Shown here piece by piece: positions 43,798 through 52,397 of a DNA stretch of 64,000 bases. Under the pieces are notes generated by a model, which was not told where the DNA came from, did not search any database, and saw nothing but the letters and a program-made list of their open reading frames with translations. Origin of the DNA: Microvirga terrae. GTDB taxonomy: Bacteria; Pseudomonadota; Alphaproteobacteria; Rhizobiales; Beijerinckiaceae. The translations under genes were made by a program, and so were the position numbers. How positions within the stretch are numbered: position 1 is the stretch's first letter; every line of letters starts with the position of its first letter. The stretch is from assembly GCF_013307435.2 (NCBI RefSeq), contig NZ_CP102845.1:4152001-4216000 (forward strand), written 5' to 3'.

Positions 43798-44020
43798 TGT
43801 CGGGCTCCAGGAGAGGGCAAGAAGAGATCTCAAGATGTCGGCAGCAAAGCAAAGACTTTCTTCAGGCGGCGACGCGTTCTTTGTTGAAAGACGGGTGCGT
43901 GCCGTCTGAACCGTCATAACGGCTTCTTTACCCTACAGGGTCATTTCGCTCGCCATTCCGGGCATCTGCCCGAACCTGTCCTCATCGCAGGCGCGCCTGC
44001 CGAATCGAAAGGAGATGTCC

Positions 44021-45178
44021 GTGCCGATGCGACGTTATTCCAGGCTTGCGGGTGCTTTTATGGCCTCCGTCCTGACCCTGTCCCCCGCCTTGGCCGCCGG
44101 CTCCGATCGGGACGCGAAGGTGCGCCAGGCCGTCGACGCGGCGGTGAAGCCGGTGATCGAACGCTTCGGCATCCCTGGACTGGCCGTCGCGGTGACGGTC
44201 GACGGCAGGCGCCACTTCATGGATTACGGCGTGGCCTCGAAGGATCCTCGTGTTCCTGTCACGCGAGAGACGCTCTTCGAGCTCGGATCGATCAGCAAGA
44301 CGTTCACCGCCACCCTGGCGACCCTCGCGGCGGTCGAAGGCCGGCTGTCACTGACCGACCCCGTCAGTCGGCACATGCCGGAACTGAAGGGCAGCGCTCT
44401 CGATCAGGTGCGGCTCCTCGACCTCGCGACGCATACGGCGGGCGGCTTTCCCCTTCAGTTGCCGGCAGCCGTGAAGGATCAGAAGCAACTCACTGCCTAT
44501 TACCGTGCATGGAAACCGAAAGCCGCCCCCGGCACCCAGCGCAGCTACGCCAATCCGAGCATCGGCCTTCTCGGCCTGGCGACCGCCCGCGCCATGGACG
44601 CAAGCTTCGAGATCCTGGCGGGACGGCTGTTCCGCGATCTCGGCCTACAGCGCACCTTCATCGACGTTCCCGCGGCGGAGATGGCGTCCTATGCCTGGGG
44701 CTACAATCGCGACGGCAAGCCCGTCCGCGTGTCGGACGCTCCCCTCGCGGCAGAGGCCTATGGCGTGAAGTCGAACGCGGTCGACATGCTCCGCTTCCTT
44801 GAGGCGAACATGAGTATCGGCCCGGATCCGGAGAAACTCGCCCAGGCACTTCGTGCGACGCAGACCGGCTATTTCCGCTCCGGCGGACTGATCCAGGATC
44901 TCGTGTGGGAGCAATATCCCTATCCGGTCGCCCTCGACACCTTCATCGCCGGCAACACGATGAACCAGAAGGTCCATCCGGCAGTCGCGATCGACCCGCC
45001 CATAGCGCCGCAGCAGGACGTAATCGTCAACAAGACCGGGTCGACCCTCGGGTTCGGGGCCTATGCGGCCTTCGTTCCGGGCAGGAGGGTCGGGATCGTC
45101 ATGCTGGCGAACAAAGCCTATCCCAACGAGGCCCGGGTGGAGGCAGCCCACCAGGTGCTCTCGAGCCTGACGGAATAG
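44021..45178 (+). CDS. Class C beta-lactamase (AmpC-like)
   Basis: A 385-aa periplasmic serine hydrolase. Signal peptide is about residues 1-27 (ends PALAAG). The three active-site motifs are intact: SISK (Ser90-Lys93), YAN (Tyr176-Asn178) and KTG (338-340). A HTAGGFPLQLP loop and the length fit AmpC. An in-frame ATG at 44015 touches AAAGGAG with no spacing, so the GTG at 44021 (six-base spacing) is preferred; ATG 44027 is also possible. No ampR is adjacent, so AmpR-type induction is not indicated. Activity against beta-lactams is inferred from the family and motifs only. Confidence 0.87.
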   Translation: MPMRRYSRLAGAFMASVLTLSPALAAGSDRDAKVRQAVDAAVKPVIERFGIPGLAVAVTVDGRRHFMDYGVASKDPRVPVTRETLFELGSISKTFTATLATLAAVEGRLSLTDPVSRHMPELKGSALDQVRLLDLATHTAGGFPLQLPAAVKDQKQLTAYYRAWKPKAAPGTQRSYANPSIGLLGLATARAMDASFEILAGRLFRDLGLQRTFIDVPAAEMASYAWGYNRDGKPVRVSDAPLAAEAYGVKSNAVDMLRFLEANMSIGPDPEKLAQALRATQTGYFRSGGLIQDLVWEQYPYPVALDTFIAGNTMNQKVHPAVAIDPPIAPQQDVIVNKTGSTLGFGAYAAFVPGRRVGIVMLANKAYPNEARVEAAHQVLSSLTE

Positions 45179-45203
45179 GCCGCGCCAAACAAGAGACGGC
45201 GAG

Positions 45204-45527
45204 CTAGCACTCGGTTTTCTGTTTCGTCGTGGTGTCGCCGAACTCGTTCGTCTTCTGCTGCGTCGTTGTCGAGCATCCGGTGCTGCCGGTCGCCCCCACG
45301 TCGCGGTGCTCGATGATCACGTCCTTCCGGTCGGGACCGGATGCGGCGCCACCGGCGATGCCGCCGATGCCCGCGCCGACAGCGGCACCGACAGGCCCGC
45401 CCACCACGGCTCCGGCCGTGCCGCCGGCGATTGCGCCGGCCGCGGCGCCGCCCTCCTCCGCGCTTGCCAGGGTCGGGACCGTCAGAAGCAGCGCGGCAGC
45501 CGCGAACTTGAGATCAGAAACACGCAT
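45204..45527 (-). CDS. Exported glycine-zipper protein
   Basis: A 107-aa protein with a signal peptide (about residues 1-23, ends TLASAEE) and a glycine-zipper stretch GGAAAGAIAGGTAGAVVGGPV then GAAVGAGIGGIAGGAASG. Such helices pack in membranes. The tail is polar with two Cys (STGCSTTTQQ and the final KTEC). The ATG at 45527 follows GCAGGTC; the longer open frame to 45602 has no better site. Function unknown; similar proteins occur in the outer-membrane/envelope fraction. Convergent with the beta-lactamase gene. Confidence 0.7.
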   Translation of the reverse strand: MRVSDLKFAAAALLLTVPTLASAEEGGAAAGAIAGGTAGAVVGGPVGAAVGAGIGGIAGGAASGPDRKDVIIEHRDVGATGSTGCSTTTQQKTNEFGDTTTKQKTEC

Positions 45528-45729
45528 GACCTGCTCTCCACATGTCGAAGAAGACTCCGCCATGACAACGGTGAAGGCAGCGCCGCGTTTCAGCGTGGCC
45601 ATTGCGGGGGTTGTGGCCTCGAGACTGCGGCTACAACCCTTTGGGACGATCCCTCGAAGGAGCGGCCGCGATTAACACGATGTTAATCGGCCGTGGCGGA
45701 CAATCGTCGATCATCCAGGGAAGACCGCT

Positions 45730-46143
45730 ATGGTTTCCGATTCCCGTTCCAAGGCGATGGTCCTTGTCGTCGACGATGACGCTATCGCCCGCGAGCTCGT
45801 CACTCATCTTCTTCGAGCGGGCGGATACGACGTGACAGCCGTCCCCAATGGAGAGCGCGCGCTGCTGATCCTGTGCCAGCAGGGTGACGAGATCGACTGG
45901 CTCGTGAGCAAGGTGGACCTGCCGGGACTCGTCTGCGGCTTCATCCTGAAAGACGAGTATGAGCGGCTTCATCCCGATCGGCCCGCGCTGCTGATCACAT
46001 CCCTCGATCCAGCCCGGATGTCGTCGGCACGCGCGGTCTTCGTCCCTCCTGCGGCTCCGGTCAGAGTGCTCGAGGCTCTGCAGGTTCTCACAAGCCCGGA
46101 TACGCCGCGGGTTGTGCCGTTTCCGAGCGCGAAGGCGGCCTGA
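45730..46143 (+). CDS. Degenerate response-regulator receiver domain, stand-alone
   Basis: A 137-aa single receiver domain. The acidic pocket VVDDDAIAREL (Asp15-17) is present, but the phosphoacceptor position is Lys61 (SKVDLPG, where D-x-x-x-P-G is normal) and the conserved late Lys-Pro is replaced by Pro-Ala (VFVPPAAP). Phosphorylation on the usual Asp is therefore unlikely. No output domain and no histidine kinase gene are adjacent. It may act as a constitutive protein-interaction module. Confidence 0.8.
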   Translation: MVSDSRSKAMVLVVDDDAIARELVTHLLRAGGYDVTAVPNGERALLILCQQGDEIDWLVSKVDLPGLVCGFILKDEYERLHPDRPALLITSLDPARMSSARAVFVPPAAPVRVLEALQVLTSPDTPRVVPFPSAKAA

Positions 46144-46257
46144 TCGCTCCGGCGGCCCAGCGCCGTGCGGCACCGTTGCGCCGGAGCCCGGACGCGGGCC
46201 CTTCTGCCTCTCTCGTGCGTTAACGATCTCGTTACCCCTGTCCGGCATACCGACAGG

Positions 46258-46524
46258 ATGACCTATTCCCGCGACACCAAAGCCGTCTCCGAGTTCACCG
46301 GCGAACCCGTCAGCACTTGGTCCGAGGAATGGCGGATCGAGACCGAAGCCCGGACCGTCCTGAAAATGTCCAAGCAGGAGCGGGATGTCTTCTTCAACGG
46401 GCGGAAAGACGAGAACGGGAAGACGGTCGACCGCGGGGTGGCTGGCATCCGGGGGCCAAAAGCGGTCGATGAGATCAAGGCCACCATGGAGCGGCTGCAG
46501 GAAGCCCGTACCAAGCCCCGATGA
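46258..46524 (+). CDS. Small hypothetical protein
   Basis: An 88-aa charged protein, MTYSRDTKAVSEFTGEPVSTWSEEWR..., predicted helical (MERLQEARTKPR at the end). ATG 46258 follows ACAGG almost directly; the open frame runs from 46165. No membrane segment or signal. Unrecognised. Confidence 0.5.
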   Translation: MTYSRDTKAVSEFTGEPVSTWSEEWRIETEARTVLKMSKQERDVFFNGRKDENGKTVDRGVAGIRGPKAVDEIKATMERLQEARTKPR

Positions 46525-46559
46525 CGGACAGGACTCCTAAAAGAGCCGGCTCCTAGAAA

Positions 46560-46864
46560 TAAAAAGAAAAGAAAAGGGCCGCGCCCAGTCTTTAACGACC
46601 GTGTTCGCGACCCTTCGAACCGTATTTGCCCCTACGGTTTGCTCGGATTAAATCATATGAGATGATCGATCAAGGGCAAATAGTTCGCAAATGAACGGTC
46701 TGAAGCGTCAGAATAGCGCAGATATTCTATTGACACGCCTCATTCGTGTCACGGACCGTCACAATTTGGCCAAACTACTCCCTGAATAGATAGGTTCACC
46801 GACCTGATTATTTGCCCCTACGGGTCGGACCTTGAAGCGCCCCGAACGCGGGCGCTTTCTTTTT
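46560..46864 (+). ncRNA. Candidate small RNA or structured leader
   Basis: A 415-base stretch without a gene holds two hairpins presenting nearly the same loop. The first has a 7-bp stem AACCGTA/TACGGTT (46618-46639) around TTTGCCCC. The second has stem CCGACC/GGTCGG (46799-46828) around a loop with TATTTGCCCCTAC. Between them, GGGCAAATA (46674-46682) is complementary to the TATTTGCCC core of both, so alternative pairing is possible. It ends in a clean terminator. No promoter -10 element was identified, so the 5' end is unknown. Confidence 0.4.
46835..46864 (+). terminator. Rho-independent terminator
   Basis: An 8-bp stem AAGCGCCC/GGGCGCTT with a seven-base loop, followed by TTTCTTTTT. It lies over 300 bases after the nearest upstream gene on this strand, which is why a separate RNA transcript is suspected. 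Confidence 0.8.
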
Positions 46865-46939
46865 GGGGCCGGAGCCTCCACCTGTTCGAGGCTCCACTTG
46901 CTTCCGCCATAATCAGGAAGCATTCAGGTTTCCTGTGAG

Positions 46940-47323
46940 ATGATCGCACCGGCGTTAAGGCGATTTTCCGTGATCCCGCACCGCATCCTTCTGGCGCTTG
47001 CCCAGTCCCTGCTGGCGCTCCTGCTCATGGCAGGAACCGCGCAGGCGAAGCCGTGCCTGATCGATGACCGGGATCGTCTCGGCGCGGCCGAGACCGCGCT
47101 GGCTCTTCCCGGCGATATCGTCGAATCGCCGGAACGCGTCCTGGCAGACCTCCAGGCCGTGCCGGGTGGCGACGATGCCCCGGGCTCAATCCTGCCGGGC
47201 GTCACCCCCACGGTCGTGATCGATCATGCCCGCCTGATCAGGACAGGCTGCATCGCCTATCCGAACGCCCCACCCTCGCACCGGCCCTGCGCCGCTCCCC
47301 CGACCGGTCCTCCCTTCGTCTGA
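46940..47323 (+). CDS. Exported hypothetical protein
   Basis: A 127-aa protein with a signal peptide (IPHRILLALAQSLLALLLMAGTAQAK) and a mature part with two Cys, LVIDDRD-like acidic stretches and a Pro-rich C-terminus. ATG 46940 is used; a GTG at 46970, nine bases after AAGG, is a good alternative. Function unknown. Confidence 0.5.
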   Translation: MIAPALRRFSVIPHRILLALAQSLLALLLMAGTAQAKPCLIDDRDRLGAAETALALPGDIVESPERVLADLQAVPGGDDAPGSILPGVTPTVVIDHARLIRTGCIAYPNAPPSHRPCAAPPTGPPFV

Positions 47324-47458
47324 GCTTTCGCGGCGCCGTCGTGCGCCGCGCTCCCGTGTGCCCCTGTCGCGGCACACCCCTGCTCATGCTTTGACGCGGT
47401 TCAAAGCACCCAGGCGCCCGATTGACGGCGCCGAAAGACCACTCAGGCGAGATCTCCC

Positions 47459-50119
47459 ATGCCCACCACCGCTCTTCGCACAGCCGAGGCGTGTCCCGCC
47501 GCCGAGGCGCAGCAGACGCCCGGGATGGCCCCGGCCGCTGAGGTCACCCCATCTCACCGGCGCCCTTGGTTCCTGCGCTGGATGATGCCGGCTCTCGCCC
47601 TGGCAGGATGCGGGGCCCTCGCAGCCTTGCTCATGCGGCTTGTGTCCGGGCTCGATCTCGCGACTGTGGCCGCCAGTGCCCTCAGCACACCGGTCCCACT
47701 TATCGGAATCTCCCTGCTCCTTGCCGTCGTCAGCTATGGGGCCCTCATCGGGTATGATGCCTTCGGCGTCCGTGCCGCCACCGAGAAGACGGTGCCGCTC
47801 AGGACCGTCGCGCTTGGGTCCTTCACGAGCTACGCCATCGGCCATACCCTGGGCTTTCCGCTCGTCACGGCGGGCGCCGTGCGCTGGCGGATCTATGGCG
47901 GGGCGGGTCTGAGCCTGAGCGAGGTCGCCAAGCTCACCGCCGTCGCCGCCATGACCCTGTGGGTCGGGATGGCCGGGGTGCTCGGGCTGAGCGCCGCTCT
48001 CGAGCCGCAGGCCCTCGCCGCCCTCGACCATCTGCCCACAGGTCTCAACCGCAGCCTCGGGATCGCACTGCTGGCCGGCCTTGCGGCTTACTTGGCCTGG
48101 AGCCGCGGGAGCGGACGGGAGATCGGACGGGGCCGGATGCAGATCCGCGTGCCGGGCGGCGGAGCGGCGCTCGTCCAGATCGGCCTCGGCCTGACGGACA
48201 TCTGCGCGGCCGCCGCAGCCCTGTGGGTGCTTCTCCCGGCCGATCTCGGCATCGGCTTTCCTGTCTTCGCGGCCGTTTTCGCGAGCGCCATCCTGCTGGC
48301 CGTGGTCAGTCACGTGCCGGCCGGGCTCGGCGCCTTCGAGGCGGCCATCCTGCTGGCCTTTCCGCAGGCTCCGGCAGCCGAGCTGCTCTCGGCCGTCCTC
48401 GTCTGGCGGCTCACCTACACGCTGATTCCGTTCCTGTTCGCCGTGGCACTGTTCCTGGCCCACGAGGTGCGGCGCTCGGATGCGAAACTCACCCTCGCGG
48501 CGCGGCGCGTCCGGCGTCTCGTGCTGCCCTTCGTGCCGGCCGCGCTGGCCATTCTCACCTTCATCGGCGGTCTCGTGCTGCTCACGTCCGGCGCGCTTCC
48601 CAACGATTACTCGCGCGTGCGGGCCCTGCGGCTTCTGGTGCCCCTGCCCTTCGCCGAGGTCTCGCACCTCGTCGGCAGCACGGCGGGCGTCGTGCTCCTC
48701 ATCCTGTCTCGCGGCCTGATGCGCCGCCTTGCCAGTGCCTGGACCCTGTCGATCGTCGTCATCGGGGCCGGCATCGTGGTGTCGCTGGCCAAAGGCTTCG
48801 ATTGGGAGGAGGCGCTTGTTCTCGGGGCCGTTCTCACCCTGCTTCTGACCCACCGCTCGGCCTTCTACCGCAAGGCCGGGATCTTCGCCGAACCGCTGGA
48901 GCCGCGCTGGCTCGTGGCCGTGGCCTTCATTCTCGGCTGCTCCCTCTGGCTCGGGTTCACGGCCTTCCAGGACGTCGACTACAGCCATGACCTGTGGTGG
49001 CAGTTCAACTGGCACGACGATGCGTCCCGCTTCCTGCGCAGCAGCCTCGGGGCCATCATCATCGGGGCCGCCCTATCGCTCTACGCGATGATCCATCGTC
49101 ATCCCGATGCGCGCCGCGTGGAGCCCCTGAAGCCTGACGCGCTCGCGCCCGCACTCGCCTGCGCCGAACGCGCGGACGCGCATCTCGCCCTCCTCGAAGA
49201 CAAGCGCTTCCTCTTCCACCCCTCGGGCGAAGCCTTCCTCATGTATGCCGTGCGCGGCAAGAGCTGGATCGCCATGGGCGACCCCATCGGCAAGCCCGAA
49301 CATGCCGCCGACGTCATGTGGCAGTTCCTCGAGGAGGTGGACCGGCATGCGGGTTGGCCCGTGTTCTATCAGGTCAGCCCGACTCACCTGCCGCTCTATC
49401 TCGACGGCGGGCTGTCCCTCGTGAAGCTCGGCGAGGAAGCGCATGTGGATCTCGAAACCTTCACGACGGAGGGCAAGGCCGGCAAGGACTGGCGTGCGGC
49501 GCTCAACCGCGCCAAGCGGGAGAACCTGGAATTCGCCATCATCCCGGCTGCCGAGGTACCTAGCCATCTCGCCGAGTTCAAGAGCGTCTCGGATGCCTGG
49601 CTCGCCGGGCGCGGCGCCGGCGAGAAGGGCTTCTCGATCGGCTTCTGGTCGGAGCGCTACCTGTCGTATTTCGACGTGGCCGTGATCCGCCGCGACCGCC
49701 GCATCGTGGCCTTCGCGAACATCTGGTACGGCCAGCCCGGGGGCGAGATCACCATCGATCTCATGCGCTATCTTCCGGGCATCTCCGGAATCATGGACCT
49801 GCTCTTCGTCAGCCTCATGCAGGAGGGCAAGGCGCGCGGCTACCGTTGGTTCAACCTCGGCATGGCGCCGCTCTCGGGCCTGTCCGAGCATCGCCTGGCC
49901 CCGAGCTGGCACAAGGTCGCTGCCTTCGTGGCGCGCAACGGGGAGCGCTTCTACGGCTTCAAGGGATTGAGGGCCTACAAGGAGAAGTTCGGCCCCGCCT
50001 GGGAGCCGCGCTATCTCGCGAGCCCGGGCGGCTGGGCGCTGCCGCAGATCCTGCTCGACGTGAGCAACCTGATTTCGGGAAGCCCGATCAAATCCATCAG
50101 CAAGGGGGCGAGATCATGA
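47459..50119 (+). CDS. mprF: Lysylphosphatidylglycerol synthase/flippase (MprF; LpiA in rhizobia)
   Basis: An 886-aa bifunctional membrane protein. Residues ~35-560 hold some 14 hydrophobic helices, including the flippase part. Residues ~570-870 form the cytoplasmic DUF2156/GNAT-like synthase that moves lysine from Lys-tRNA to phosphatidylglycerol (KSWIAMGDPIGKPE, FYQVSPTHLPLYLDGG, GFSIGFWSERYL and YRWFNLGMAPLSGL are family motifs). It makes the inner membrane less negative and in other species gives resistance to cationic peptides and acid. It overlaps the acvB-like gene by four bases (ATGA), the lpiA-acvB arrangement known from Rhizobium and Agrobacterium. Confidence 0.93.
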   Translation: MPTTALRTAEACPAAEAQQTPGMAPAAEVTPSHRRPWFLRWMMPALALAGCGALAALLMRLVSGLDLATVAASALSTPVPLIGISLLLAVVSYGALIGYDAFGVRAATEKTVPLRTVALGSFTSYAIGHTLGFPLVTAGAVRWRIYGGAGLSLSEVAKLTAVAAMTLWVGMAGVLGLSAALEPQALAALDHLPTGLNRSLGIALLAGLAAYLAWSRGSGREIGRGRMQIRVPGGGAALVQIGLGLTDICAAAAALWVLLPADLGIGFPVFAAVFASAILLAVVSHVPAGLGAFEAAILLAFPQAPAAELLSAVLVWRLTYTLIPFLFAVALFLAHEVRRSDAKLTLAARRVRRLVLPFVPAALAILTFIGGLVLLTSGALPNDYSRVRALRLLVPLPFAEVSHLVGSTAGVVLLILSRGLMRRLASAWTLSIVVIGAGIVVSLAKGFDWEEALVLGAVLTLLLTHRSAFYRKAGIFAEPLEPRWLVAVAFILGCSLWLGFTAFQDVDYSHDLWWQFNWHDDASRFLRSSLGAIIIGAALSLYAMIHRHPDARRVEPLKPDALAPALACAERADAHLALLEDKRFLFHPSGEAFLMYAVRGKSWIAMGDPIGKPEHAADVMWQFLEEVDRHAGWPVFYQVSPTHLPLYLDGGLSLVKLGEEAHVDLETFTTEGKAGKDWRAALNRAKRENLEFAIIPAAEVPSHLAEFKSVSDAWLAGRGAGEKGFSIGFWSERYLSYFDVAVIRRDRRIVAFANIWYGQPGGEITIDLMRYLPGISGIMDLLFVSLMQEGKARGYRWFNLGMAPLSGLSEHRLAPSWHKVAAFVARNGERFYGFKGLRAYKEKFGPAWEPRYLASPGGWALPQILLDVSNLISGSPIKSISKGARS

Positions 50120-51519
50120 GGGCGTTCAAGCATATCCAGAACCTGACCATCGTGGCGTCCGTCGTCGCTCTGATGTTCGGAAGCGTGCTGCTCGGCCGTT
50201 CCGCATGGTCGGCCCTGACGCCGCCAACCGTCTCCACCACGACCATCGACGTCGAGGGCTTCGGCCCCGTCGACATCGTCCGGGCGGAGGATCGTCCCTC
50301 GAGGGGCCTGGTCATCCTGGTAGCCGATGAAGCCGATGCGCTGGCGCGCCGCGAGGACGCCCTGGCCCTGGCGAAGGCCGGGCTGGTGGCGGTCTCCTTC
50401 AACTTCGACGCCCTGCGCGCGGATTTCGCCAAGTCGCCGCCCGAGGACGAGTGCCACTACGTGTCGGACGACCTGAAGGATCTCGCCCAGGCGGTGCAGC
50501 GCAAGCTCGGACTGCAGCGATACTTCTTCCCGGTGATCGCCGGACGGGGCGACGGAGCCGCCTTCGCCTATGCGGCCCTCGCGCAGGCTCCGGCCAACAC
50601 CCTCGGGGGGGCCATCGGGATCGGGTTCAGGCCCCTGTTGAGAACCGACAGGACCTATTGCTTCGATCCCAAGCTCGAACCTGCGGGCGACGGCTTCTTC
50701 GCCCTGCGCCGGGTGCCGGATCTGCCCGCGCCGTGGCGGGCCATCGCACCGGAGCGCGAGCGTCAGGCCGTCGAGGCCTTCCAGGGCGACGGCGACGAGG
50801 TCGCCTTCGTGCCGGCCGAGGATGACGCCGCCACTCGCGATGCCCTGGTCGACAGCGCGGTCGAACTGGGCAAGACCGGCGAGCGCGGCCACTCGCAGCT
50901 GCCGGTCTCAGTGATCGCCCCCGAGGGGCCGGCGAAAGGTCTCGCCATCATCATCTCGGGAGACGGCGGCTGGCGGGACATCGACAAGTCCATCGGCGAA
51001 TGGCTCGCGCAGAAGGGCATCGCCGTCGTGGGGCTCGATTCGCTGCGCTACTTCTGGTCCAAGAAGAGCCCGAAGGACGTGGCCGCCGATCTCGGCCTGC
51101 TGTTCGACCATTACGGTGCGGAATTCGGGACCGACCGCTACGCGATCGTCGGGTTCTCGTTCGGCTCCGACATCATGCCCGACGTGTGGCCGGAACTGCC
51201 AAAGGCGATCAGAGACCGGATCGGTCTCGTGTCGCTCCTGGCGCTCGGCACCAACGCGGATTTCGAGGTGACCGTGGAGGGTTTCATCGGCGCGGCCTCA
51301 GCAGAGAGCCGGCCCTTGACCCCTCTCCTCCATCAATTGCCTCTCGACAGGACGCAGTGCATCTACGGCAAGGAGGAGGCAGAGGACAACGAGACCTCCT
51401 GCACGGCGCCCGAACTCGGCGACACGCAACGGATCGAACTGGACGGCGGCCATCATTTCGACGGCGACTACGCCAAGGCCGCGGAAGCGATCTGGGGGCG
51501 GCTCAAACCGATCCCATAA
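50116..51519 (+). CDS. acvB: AcvB/VirJ family protein (lysyl-phosphatidylglycerol hydrolase type)
   Basis: A 467-aa periplasmic protein. Signal/anchor helix is about residues 8-28. It has two VirJ-like alpha/beta-hydrolase halves; the second has the nucleophile elbow IVGFSFGSDIMPDVWP, GDGGWRDIDKSIGEWLAQKG and a GGHHFDGDYAK histidine. AcvB in Agrobacterium hydrolyses lysyl-PG made by LpiA/MprF. Here it overlaps mprF by four bases, so the two probably set the lysyl-PG level together. The longest frame (49846) runs inside mprF and is not the start. Confidence 0.9.
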   Translation: MRAFKHIQNLTIVASVVALMFGSVLLGRSAWSALTPPTVSTTTIDVEGFGPVDIVRAEDRPSRGLVILVADEADALARREDALALAKAGLVAVSFNFDALRADFAKSPPEDECHYVSDDLKDLAQAVQRKLGLQRYFFPVIAGRGDGAAFAYAALAQAPANTLGGAIGIGFRPLLRTDRTYCFDPKLEPAGDGFFALRRVPDLPAPWRAIAPERERQAVEAFQGDGDEVAFVPAEDDAATRDALVDSAVELGKTGERGHSQLPVSVIAPEGPAKGLAIIISGDGGWRDIDKSIGEWLAQKGIAVVGLDSLRYFWSKKSPKDVAADLGLLFDHYGAEFGTDRYAIVGFSFGSDIMPDVWPELPKAIRDRIGLVSLLALGTNADFEVTVEGFIGAASAESRPLTPLLHQLPLDRTQCIYGKEEAEDNETSCTAPELGDTQRIELDGGHHFDGDYAKAAEAIWGRLKPIP

Positions 51520-51548
51520 ACGACGGCACGCCCCGTATCAGCCGGCCG

Positions 51549-51842
51549 TCAGGACGAACCCTGCGGGGCGAAGAAGCAGATGATCGCGTGGGTCGTCGGC
51601 TCCTCGCAGATGTGGAACTTTCCATCCGGGGACATCTTGGCCTCGTCGCGACCGACGAGGCGCCCGTCCCAGAGCCGCCAACCCTCCTCGGTCTCCGTCA
51701 CGGTCTCGCCTCTGGCCTGCGCCAGTTCGCGGCAATCGTGATCGCTGCAGCACCATGTCGGATACCAGCCATGCGCCAAGGCCGGCGCGCCGAGGAGCCA
51801 GCCCACGATTGCGAATGTTGTCCGTCGCCGACCAGCGACCAT
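51549..51842 (-). CDS. Small exported Cys-rich protein
   Basis: A 97-aa protein. Signal peptide is about residues 1-23 (ends APALAHG). The mature part has WYPTWCCSDHDCRELA, a CC...C cluster, and later ICEEPTTHAIICFF, five cysteines in all. It resembles short exported rhizobial hypotheticals by this CCSDHDC motif. A disulfide-stabilised periplasmic protein is likely; function unknown. Convergent with acvB. Confidence 0.65.
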   Translation of the reverse strand: MVAGRRRTTFAIVGWLLGAPALAHGWYPTWCCSDHDCRELAQARGETVTETEEGWRLWDGRLVGRDEAKMSPDGKFHICEEPTTHAIICFFAPQGSS

Positions 51843-51985
51843 CCTGGCTCAGCCCCTCCCGAGGATCCCCCAAGCGGCAAGCTTATCCTGGATCCGCGCT
51901 CGCGCCACCCTACCCCACCGGCATGGCCTATACGGCCGAGCCTCAGCGGCAACGCCCCGCAAGGGGACGAGGGCGACGGCCGGCA

Positions 51986-52228
51986 TCACTCGTTCGTCTG
52001 GAGATAGGGCTCGACCTTGCCCTTGAGCTTGATGGTCATGGGATTGCCGAAGCGGTCCTTGGCATTGCCGGCGGTCACGCGAACCCAGCCCTCGCTGACG
52101 CAATACTCGTCCACATTGGTCTTCTCGGCCCCGTTGAAGCGGATTCCCACCCCCTTCGCGAGCAGCTCCTCGTCGTAATAGGGGCTGTTCGGGTTCGAGG
52201 ACAGGCGGTCGGGAAGGGTGTCAGTCAT
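51986..52228 (-). CDS. DUF3297 family protein
   Basis: An 80-aa cytoplasmic protein. TLPDRLSSNPNSPYYDE, GVGIRFNGAEKTNVDEYCVSEGWV and KDRFGNPMTIKLKGKVEPY are the family signature almost end to end. No function is known for DUF3297. It is divergent from the kynA gene across about 170 bases. Confidence 0.9.
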   Translation of the reverse strand: MTDTLPDRLSSNPNSPYYDEELLAKGVGIRFNGAEKTNVDEYCVSEGWVRVTAGNAKDRFGNPMTIKLKGKVEPYLQTNE

Positions 52229-52397
52229 GCGGGGTTCTTTCCGGCGATGGATCGTTCGGGCGGCAACCTACTCCGTCGGGGACGGAATGCCAATTCCGAC
52301 TGACCCGACGTGACAAGCCCGATGCAATGTCCTACTTTCGTAGAATTCATCTAAGGTAACGTAATAATCCGCAGCAAAGCGGAGGCATATCAGGGAG

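Noticed and set aside
46730..46760. TTGACA at 46730 as a -35 box for the candidate small RNA
   Set aside because: No -10-like hexamer at 16-18 bases; kept as sequence only.
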